From the NCBI GenBank assembly GCA_012064385.1, contig QRDG01000399.1, forward strand, positions 371,013 through 435,012: a stretch of 64,000 nt of DNA, read 5' to 3'. The notes beneath the pieces are model-generated. The model searched no databases. It saw only the letters and a program-made list of their open reading frames with translations, and was not told where the DNA came from. This DNA is from Puccinellia tenuiflora. Its lineage: Eukaryota; Streptophyta; Magnoliopsida; Poales; Poaceae. Positions 56,397-64,000 of this stretch are shown here, one piece after another. The first letter of the stretch is position 1. Every line of letters begins with the position of its first letter. Position numbers and translations under genes: made by a program.

Positions 56397-59300
56397 TATA
56401 ATAGCCCCAGTTTGATACTGAAAAATACGAATAATTTTTCCACTTTTGCTTTGCACCATTTGCATCATGGCATGCATCCAAATTTTGCTAGTTCCAACAA
56501 TGCTACACTTGAACAAATTAAAAGGGGAAAGCAAACCTCCCCAAACTTCCAACCCAAATGCTTTTGCTCAACTTGGCAAACAAACATTTTTGAACTTCCA
56601 AATTGTTCAGGAAGTTCCAATCATCCAATTATAAATTTTGTCAAAAGCAAATTCTTGGAAAACAAAGAAATAAAAATTGGAGAATTCAAATTGGTTCAAA
56701 TCAACTTTGAATTTTGAATCCAAGTTCAACTTGTCAAAAATCAAAATAAAATTATGGAGAGCTTCATTATTATATTATGAGCCTCCATGAATAATTTCAT
56801 TATTTTTGGAAATACTTAAGTGCTCCAAATAAATACATTTTGGAAATTATCAAAAAAGACTATAATTAAAACCTGTGAACAATGGTGGTGCAAAACATTT
56901 TATTTTGCAACACCAATTTTTGTGGAGCTTCTACCTGTCAAGGGCAGGTCACATGAATTTTTGCAGAATTTTAGAAAATGGTTTAGTGCCTCATTTTAAA
57001 TCACTAAAGTTGTTGCTGGACCCTTTGGTAAATAAAGAAAATGGTGCCGGGGGGGGGGGGGGGGGTTCTTGCAAAATGTCGTCCTCTTCCTCCACTGTGG
57101 CGATAGGGCCAGTGCCCATGCTGCCCTACCGGCCGACTCCGCGCCCTAGCGCCATGCCGCCCGTCCCCTGGTGGTCAAGAGGACCCCCACGACGCCCTGG
57201 ACGACCACCCGCTTCCTTCCCCCACCTGCTCCCCCGTTCCCCTTTATTTCTCTCTCCCGGGACCGAGCTCCACCATTGCCGCCTCTGCCGCCGCTCGTTG
57301 CCGTCGCCTGGAACCTCTTCTAGTAGATCGAGGCGGGGAAATCGGTCCGGCGCGACCTCCTCTCCCTCCCCACCGGCGGAATCGAGCCGGGGACGCTCGA
57401 ATCATCGCCGGCATCCTCTTCTGCGTCCGCGTCGGTCGGGAGCCGTCGAGCACGCGCTTGTAGCCGGCGTCCTTCCCCACCGTCGCCGACCCCGGCCACT
57501 TGCTCCTGGTGAGCTTAGCCTCCGTTTTGCCCTCCTCCCCCTCCCCCTCTCCCTCTCTCGTCGTCGATCGCCGTCGGTCACCGCCGCCGTCACCGTCCCC
57601 GTGCACCCGGCCTGGACCCCGGCCCGTCCGACCTGAGGCCGGATGCCTCGGGCGGGTGCCCGGCCTGGGCGCCCTGCCTGGGCCGGCCGGAGGCCGGCAG
57701 CTTCGGGCACCAGCCCGGCCCGGTTGCCCAGCCTGGGCCGGCCAAAGGCCGGAGGCTTCGGGCCTCTGCCCGGCCTGGCCGGCTGAAGGCCGGCCTGTCT
57801 GGGTTTTGTATTTTCCCTTTTTGGAAAATAAAACAAATTAAAATATTTGATAACTATTGAATTATTGCTCCAAATTTAGCAAATAAAATATCAAATTGTT
57901 CAGAAAAACATTACCTACCTATTGGTGACATTGCCATGCTCTTTTGAGTAAAATATTTTTGCCTTTATTTAGGAAATCCTAAAATGGCTTAAATAATACC
58001 TAATTTGGGAAAAATCATAACTTGATAAATAATTAACCAAAATTGGTGAATAAAATATCAAAGTGATCAGCAGGCCAAATGCTATCAAACCATGCTAATA
58101 TCAAATCATGACAACAAATTTTCCTTTGAAGTTATTCTTAAATTGATTAAAGGAATTAAATTCAAATAATTATTTAATTCACTATTTATTCATCGATATT
58201 TGGAAATTCACAAATGAGGTACCAAAATGATCGGAAGAACAATACCTAACTAATCATGTCATGTTCATGCATATTTAAACCCCTTTGAGTAATTTTTAAA
58301 TATAAACAATGTGGTCACTAAGTTAAATATGGGGTTGCTTCAAATAATTGCACTAATTATTTGGCACTCCATATAATGTTGTTAGTTCAATTATTTTTGA
58401 TGATATCATTGCATGAACTTGACATGTCGTCATGATTGTGCATTGCACCTTGTCTTCATGTTATTTATTTGTTCTTCTGTTATTTTTGGGTATCGATAGA
58501 TTCCGGAGTCGAGGGTTCCCCTACCTACCCCGACGAGCCGTACTACACGCCCCGTCAACAAGGCAAGAGATAACCTAACCTTATTGGCATATAGCATCCT
58601 ATTGTTTATAAAAGTATTTTCTCCACCATAATATTGCATTCGATTCCAATGTCAACTTTTGATCAAGATATAGAGTATCCTATGATATGCATTCTCCCCT
58701 AAACCATCACATGTTTCCCTCTTATGAACCATAGGTTTGATGTGTTGGCCGGAGATAAAGATATAATTGTTGTATATATATGCTTAGCTATGCTTAGCCA
58801 TGCTTAGTCGAATGCTATGTTGTCCGTTGATTAAATTCCATAATTATGATGTTGATGGAACGTTTCGGACATGCTGGATACTTGATATGTAATTAAAATG
58901 CTAAGAAGGCTTGGATGAGTTGCCATCGGGGTTGGTGTTTTGCCTCATCCTTACCCCTAGGTGTGAGTTCCTGTCTTCGGAACCAAGGTTTGAGCGTGCT
59001 GCCATTGGTGGGGGTATGGGCTCCTTACTAACTGAATAACTTGTGCGGGCGTATCCAAGGGTCCTCTAGTTTGCTATTTCCATTTGCGTGTGGGTGTGTG
59101 GGTGGAAAAGAAATGATGAGGATGGAGCTGTTTAGGATGTGACGATGGGGGTAGGGGCTGAAATAGGCTGGGTAAACTTGTCCTGTCGCCACAGATGACT
59201 CTTGGATAGTCTCATGCGAGGTAAAGGTTTAACCGCGCCCACTTGCCAGCTTTCCCCGGAAGAGAGCTAACTAGGCGAGCCGGACGGTACCAATGGGTAA

Positions 59301-60225
59301 ATTAGTACACCCCTGCAGGGTTTAATCTTTTCGAAAAGCCGTGTCTGCGGTTATGGACGCCTTGGGAATGGATTTACGGGATCATAGTAAACATGAAACT
59401 TAATTAAAATTTGGCAGCTAGAGGTTGCAACTCAACGTGTGATAAAAGGTTCATTTCCTCGAGGGTGATTCGAGGAGTGCCTTGGAGGTGACGAGTGTTG
59501 TTTCTGGTTACTATTGGTTCGACGAGAACCGAAGATGGAAGTTTACCTTCTTATGCCCTTTCGAAAAATCTTCTGAGTAGTCGATGCCATGGGTTATGTC
59601 TTTTAAAAGGAAAACTAGCTTTATGCAAAATAACTACTATACAACTTTAGAGCCTCTGTCATCATTGGGTCTATATCGCGCTACTAAACTTGCGAGTACG
59701 TCGTACTCAGTCTCTCCTTGTTGATTATTATTTGTTTCAGAGGAGGACGACACCAAGCAGACAGGTGGGTTCTTCGTAGACATCGACGAGTAGTCTGGGG
59801 TTCCCAGGTGGCAGCTTGGGACGTCTCGGAACAAGCTGGCTGGGTTATGTTTATCTGTAGGCCTCTTAGGCCATATTTTGGATCTTGTTGTTAGACAACA
59901 CTACTTCGCTTCCGCATGATGTACTGATGGGCCTGTGACCTTTGTTTGTAATTTGTATCTTTCTTATATATGAGTTGCTATATGATCTCTTTGTGTCGTA
60001 GAGTCTGTGATGTGCAAGTTGTTCCACAAGTCTTGTTCTCTCTATTATGCATGATAGCTATGTCTGAGCTTATGGCATGATCGAAGTGTTGCGTTGCCGA
60101 TGATCCATTCCGAGCACGCCTGCCAAAGGTTTTGGCCTGGGATTGGTAACCCCAGTAACCTTCGATTGTGTAGCATGACGGTTGCACATAGCGTCATTAT
60201 ATAGTTCTGGGGTCGGGGCACTACA
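56397..60225 (+). repeat. El-14: solo LTR of the Tekay-like chromovirus family (3829 bp)
   Basis: It is homologous to the LTRs of El-7 throughout. It starts TATAATAGCCCCAGTTTGAT (expected TGTAACAGCCCC: two changes, G to A and C to T) and ends GTCGGGGCACTACA, with the ATTAC duplication. No primer site follows and there is no internal region, so it is a solo LTR. A 17-bp G run lies at about 57049-57065. Candidate small-ORF signals: donor GT at 57509, exon 58500-58562, exon 59741-59793. Confidence 0.9.
57509..59793 (+). other. Predicted small spliced frame in solo LTR El-14 (exons 2 and 3)
   Basis: A donor GTGAGC at 57509 ends a GC-rich open region in phase 1. Acceptor ATCGATAG leads to exon 58500-58562, which from phase 1 reads VEGSPTYPDEPYYTPRQQ without a stop, then a GC donor. 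Exon 59741-59793 after TTTGTTTCAG continues the frame as EEDDTKQTGGFFVDIDE and ends in TAG (59791-59793). In this copy the GC-rich exon 1 frame also connects in phase, so one continuous frame spans three exons. Splicing is inferred, not shown. Confidence 0.4.
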
Positions 60226-60230
60226 ATTAC
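60226..60230 (+). repeat. Target-site duplication of El-14, right copy (ATTAC)
   Basis: It is identical to 56392-56396; the ORF exon resumes at 60231. Confidence 0.88.
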
Positions 60231-61426
60231 CAGGTAAATAACTTCCCAGTAGCCCCCGAGCACTATGCCGGGTTAAGTTTTACAAACTAGCTGACATAGT
60301 GGTCCGAGATAATGCGTATGCATATGCTTAGCCCCCTAGAGATGAAATGTCATCTTGTAGCCAGTCTTGCTCGTCAATATAGCTTTAGGCTATTAGCACC
60401 TCCTTACGCAGATCCACCGCAAAATTGGTGCTGAAACCATCAACTTTTTGGGTGTGCTAAATCAGGAGATGTGCCGGCTAAAAATGGAGCTGGCAAACAA
60501 GGACGCCATCATCGCTGGCTTTGAGGCGGATCGCGTCCAGTACCAAGGTATGAATGCCGAAATCTTAACTTTGTATTACAGGCTTATTTTTATACTGCTG
60601 ACATTTTGTCTTGCAGATGCCATCATCAAAACCAAGGAGTTTGCCGAGAGCGTAGGCAGCCTCGACCAGCTCCACGATGAAAACATTGAGCTGAAAAAGC
60701 TTAATCAATCAATGACGACGGAGCTAGAGACGGCCAAGAAGAACCTTGCCTAAGCCGAACAAGCCCTAGAGACGAAGAGGCACAAACACAAGGATGCCCT
60801 TCGTGAAGTCCAGGATCGACTTGACAAGCGCCTCGATGAATCGTTGGCTATCGACAACCAGCTTTTGAGTAAGCTTTACTTAAAAACCCAAATTCATTGC
60901 TTTCTGTCAGCCATTTTATAACTGAACTTCGCCTTTTGCAGCTCCGGCGGGGTATGGCCATGAGCTGACAGTGGAAAACCGGCTTGATCGAATATTGGAA
61001 GTAGGGGAACTCCTCCCGAAGATCTTTTCTTCGGGAAAGAAGCTTGCCGATAAATTCTTTCCTGGCAACCGCGAGCCATTAACGGACCTTGCAGGCTTGG
61101 TAGCTGGACTGGACGAAGCAACTTCGTTCTTTGATGAACGGCGTTGATCCAGCGCTCGTGGAGGCGCAAAGACAGCCTTGGGCCTGGTGATGGCGCATTA
61201 CCCGGAGGCGGAAGCCTGGCGTGTTGCATCCGGCTTTCCTCTTGAAATAGAGGACGGCTCTCCACTAGACAACCAAGACCAGAAGAAAATCCTGCACTCT
61301 ATCTCCGGCTACGCCAGCAAGGTCGCCAAGATGGTTTCCCTCACCACAATCTTCAAGGAGGTGCCGTGCCCGCCGACTCCCGTCCAATCTGATGACGAAG
61401 GCGAAGAGGCGGACAAATCTACATGA

Positions 61427-62037
61427 GCCGAACTTTCTCCTTAGACCGGCCATCCCTGAAAATGTAATCATTTGATGTAAAGCCGTACAAAAATTATGCA
61501 TATCTGTATAAACAACTTAGTCTTTTGCTGTATTAAGTCAGCTTTTTATTTGCAAATTGCGATTTTTATGCCTCAGTTTATTCTAGCCTTGACACCTTAG
61601 CCTTTAAGCGCCGGCAAACCTATTGCGAAACAAACTTGCTGAGTAACAGGGTACGTAGCGACCAATCTGTTTAGGCCCAGAACAAGTACCGCCTTTCGGT
61701 GCCGAAACGCTTTGAAGCAACCCGGCGCAAAAAGCTATCAGACAAACATTAATTTGGCAAAACGTTGTTTTTTCATCACCTTAAGGCGGATTCAACATGA
61801 AAGACAATTTACCAACAAGCAACATAGGCAATTTCGGGTAAACAGATGATAACAATAAGATCATTGGGAAATAAAGGATGGTACAGATTCTCGAATTTCA
61901 CATCAGAGAAACCAATTTTTATTTCATGATCACATTGACATGGTTACAATAGAATTTGCTAAGTGTAAAAGGGACATAGCTGAGCGATATTCCACGGACG
62001 TTTCATCTCATCTAAGTCGTCATCTACATGCCTTTTC
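61427..62037. other. Non-coding internal region of El-13
   Basis: It follows the stop of the antisense ORF. The AT-rich stretch 61440-61560 (AATGTAATCATTTGATGTAAAG) is a plausible transcript end. I see no gag or pol motif on either strand before the Copia LTR begins. The last five bases (TTTTC) would be the Copia target site. Confidence 0.45.
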
Positions 62038-63938
62038 TGTTGGGAATATGCCCTAGAGGCAATAATAAAATGGTTTATTAGCATATTCATGTTTATGATA
62101 ATAGTTTATTGTCCATGCTATAATTGTATTAACCGGAAACATAATACATGTGTGGAATATAAACAACCAGATGTCCCTAGTGAGCCTATACCGGACTAGT
62201 TCGTTAGTCAAGAGATGGTTAGAGTTTCCTAACCATGGACTTGTTATAGTCACTTGATAACGGAGTCATGTCATTAGGAGTAATGATGTGATGGACAAGA
62301 CCCAAATAATAAAGAGTTGCAATTGATCGTGTCACACAGTTTCATTGCCAACACTTTTAGTATGCCAAGTATAGTTTCCTTAGACCATGAGATTATGTCA
62401 CTCCCGTTTACCGGAGGAATACTTTGTGGACATCAAATGTCGCTTCGTAACTGGGTGATTATAAAGGTGGCTTTCAGGTATCTCCGATGGTAGGTTGTTG
62501 GGTGACATGAATCAAGAGTGGGATTTGTCCCTCCATGTGACGGAGTAGTAGATATCTCTGGGCCATCTCGGTAATATAGCATCAGAAAAGGTTGCAACCA
62601 TGTGATTAAGTGGTAATCACGGTGATCCTATATTATTGACGAGTAAAGAATTTGCCAGGTAACGAGATGGAACTAGATATGGAGATATCGACGATCAAAT
62701 CTCGGGCAAATTAAATATCATGAGACAAAGGGAATCGTATACGAGATTAAGAATCTCCGGCATCATGGTTCAATCGATAAGGAACTTCGTTGAATATGTA
62801 GGAGTCAATATGGGCATCCCGGTCCCGCTATTGATTATTGATCGGATCATGTCTGCATATTCTCGAACCCGTAGGGTCACACACTTAACGCTCCGATGTA
62901 GCTAGGGTTTGCGATGAGATATTTGATGGTATGAACAAATGGTGATTCGGAGTCTTGGATGAGATCCTAGACATCATGAGGAGCTCCGGAAGAGTCCGGA
63001 GATAAAGTTTCATATAAGGAAAGTGGTTTCCAGGGTTCCGGAAAAGTTCGGGAAAATTCCGGCAGAGTACCGGAAGATTCTAGAAGGTTCCGGAGGGCCC
63101 CACCTTTGGGGGCCACGAACCTAGGAGGCCCACATGGCTTAAGGGGAGGTGCAGCAGCCCACTTGGGCTGGCCGCACCCTCTCCCTAAAGGCCCATGCGG
63201 CTGGCCCATGTGGGAGGCACCCAAAACCCTAGGGGGCCGACTTGGGGAACAAGTTCCCTCAAGCCGCCGGCCCTAGGACTTGGAGGAGGGGCCAAGGCAG
63301 CCCCCCACGCCTATATAAAGGGGAGGGGAGGGCTGGGGCGTTGCACCCCATACCCTAGCCGCACCACCCCTCTCTTCCCTTCTCTCTCTCGTACACGGCT
63401 TGGCGAAGCCCTGTCCGCGGGAAAACCTCCACCTCTTGCGCCACCCCTCCCGTAGGGCTGCCGCGAGCTACACCTCCTCCCGTGCTGCACCACCCCTAGC
63501 TGTAGGGCTGCTGCACTATGTCCTCCTTCCCCTCCTCTTGCTTGGCTTGGTGAAGCCATGCTCGTGGAGATCTACACCATCAACGCCGACACAACCGTCG
63601 TGGTGCCTAGATCTATCTAGCCACGTCCTCCTCGCTTGCGGAATCAAGGAGAGGACGTCTACATAGAGCCGTACATGTGGATACCGCGGAGGTGCTGCCC
63701 GTTGTGGCACTTCATCGGATTGGATCTTCGAGGAAATACATCTCCTCGCGACTAGATGAGTCTAGTTGCGGGGATCGACTAGCCAACCCCTGCACCGACA
63801 AAACGCGTTTGTTCGATCTTCAAGGGTAAGAGATTGGATCTCATCTTCGCTACCTCCGTCTAATAGATCTAGATCCTTGGGGTTTATTCCGCTTGCTGCG
63901 TAGGAATTTTTTTTGTTTTCTATGCTGCGACCCCTTCA
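62038..63938 (+). repeat. El-15: 5' LTR of a BARE/Angela-like Copia element (1901 bp)
   Basis: It starts TGTTGGGAATATGCCCTAGA and ends CTGCGACCCCTTCA, followed by an initiator-Met primer site. The opening words and stretches such as GTGATGGACAAGACCC and ATCTCCGATGG follow the BARE-1/Angela LTR pattern of Triticeae, with considerable divergence. A TATA box lies near 63312. The GC-rich frames downstream (63195-63666) are leader sequence; I do not call genes there. The body of the element continues past the right edge. Confidence 0.85.
63311..63320 (+). promoter_or_regulatory. TATA box of Copia LTR El-15
   Basis: CTATATAAAG followed by GGGAGGGGAG is in the usual position for BARE-type LTR promoters, about 620 bp before the LTR end. 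Confidence 0.6.
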
Positions 63939-63939
63939 G

Positions 63940-63951
63940 TGGTATCAGAGC
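63940..63951 (+). other. Primer-binding site of El-15 (initiator tRNA-Met)
   Basis: TGGTATCAGAGC begins two bases after the LTR's terminal CA. It shows that the element is oriented plus and continues off the window's right end. Confidence 0.85.
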
Positions 63952-64000
63952 CTAGATCTATTCGTAGATGTTGGTGCGATTAGAACACAAGTGTTGTGGG

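Larger units (their letters stand above)
54353..61426 (+). pseudogene. Six-exon antisense ORF of El-13 (conserved globular domain plus coiled coil)
   Basis: Proposed exons: 54353-55567 (phase 0), 55643-55827 (ends phase 2), 55904-56396 plus 60231-60233 (split by solo LTR El-14), 60412-60547 (ends phase 1), 60617-60868 (ends phase 1), 60942-61426. All borders are GT/AG and all phases match. Exon 1 encodes an Ala/Ser-rich N-terminus, an acidic stretch, then a globular region including VRGFSLPPSAFLIEILDHYG and LQLHNITPNSLLYISGFVAL, equivalent to the Transposase_28-like domain at 23661-24305. Exons 2-3 are basic and Pro/Ser-rich. Exons 4-6 form coiled coil, then a C-terminal region with YPEAEAWRVASGFP. 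Three in-frame stops (56109, 60751, 61145) show decay. The function is unknown. Confidence 0.7.
53336..62037 (-). mobile_element. El-13: Tat-like Gypsy element (3' LTR and antisense ORF part)
   Basis: Reading minus, the visible part is the internal 3' region followed by the 3' LTR at 53852-53336. The only gene is the plus-strand multi-exon ORF 54353-61426, antisense to the presumed gag-pol of the element. Gag, pol and the 5' LTR would lie to the right but are displaced by the Copia LTR that starts at 62038. A solo LTR (El-14) sits inside the ORF. Its LTR is shorter than, and different from, those of El-5, El-6 and El-11, so it is a separate family of the same lineage. Confidence 0.65.

Noticed and set aside
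63195..63710. Open frames in the GC-rich part of the Copia LTR at the right edge
   Set aside because: They are leader sequence of a BARE/Angela-like LTR. The coding region of that family begins after the primer site, outside the window.
1..64000. Host protein-coding genes, tRNA or rRNA genes, bacterial-type operons, CRISPR arrays
   Set aside because: All strong frames are retroelement proteins or their shadows. The tRNA-like matches are primer-binding sites of 12-19 bases, not tRNA genes. No spaced identical repeat array of CRISPR type is present.

Overview
This window is repeat-dense nuclear DNA from a grass, probably a Pooideae cereal or forage relative (Triticeae/Poeae type). That reading rests on the BARE/Angela-like Copia LTR at the right edge, the Athila/Sabrina/WHAM-like LTR at the left edge and the very long LTRs of Tekay-like chromoviruses. 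I see no host gene, rRNA or tRNA gene and no CRISPR array. Nearly everything is nested transposable elements, called here El-1 to El-15. Family names come from recognised motifs and LTR ends, not from a database search.

Left third (1-18279): El-1, an Athila-like Gypsy on the minus strand, enters from the left edge (gag 285-2000, tRNA-Asp primer site, 1.4-kb LTR 2174-3601). Next is a 3' internal remnant with a polypurine tract, then its LTR El-2 (4201-10753). A solo LTR of a related subfamily, El-3 (5573-8507, duplication GCCAG), lies inside El-2. After an unassigned 1 kb and a single N at 11805 comes El-4, a minus-strand chromovirus that has lost almost all of its coding region (11806-18279).

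Middle (18280-46833): two minus-strand, pol-less Tat-like Gypsy elements, El-5 and El-6. Each carries an intron-containing extra ORF antisense to its own gag. El-6 is split by El-7, an almost complete Tekay-like chromovirus (26931-45202, duplication ATGCT). El-7 itself holds a CACTA element in its 5' LTR (El-8, 30810-32552) and a Helitron in its protease/RT region (El-9, 34595-38362).

Right third (46834-64000): a Copia RT/RNase H remnant on minus (El-10), then a plus-strand Tat-like element with decayed gag, protease and RT (El-11). Its LTR holds a 649-bp hAT element (El-12). El-11 is cut inside pol by El-13, another minus-strand Tat-like element whose antisense ORF can be followed through six phase-consistent exons. 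A solo chromovirus LTR, El-14 (56397-60225, duplication ATTAC), interrupts exon 3 of that ORF. A Copia 5' LTR (El-15) closes the window.

Two signals seem most worth pursuing. First, the long chromovirus LTRs contain what looks like a small spliced reading frame (GC-rich first exon, 57-63-nt second exon, short acidic third exon ending in a stop) whose exon 2/3 splice phase is kept in several copies and in two LTR subfamilies. Second, three separate Tat-like elements keep an intron-bearing ORF antisense to gag-pol with a conserved globular domain followed by coiled coils, even where pol is gone.
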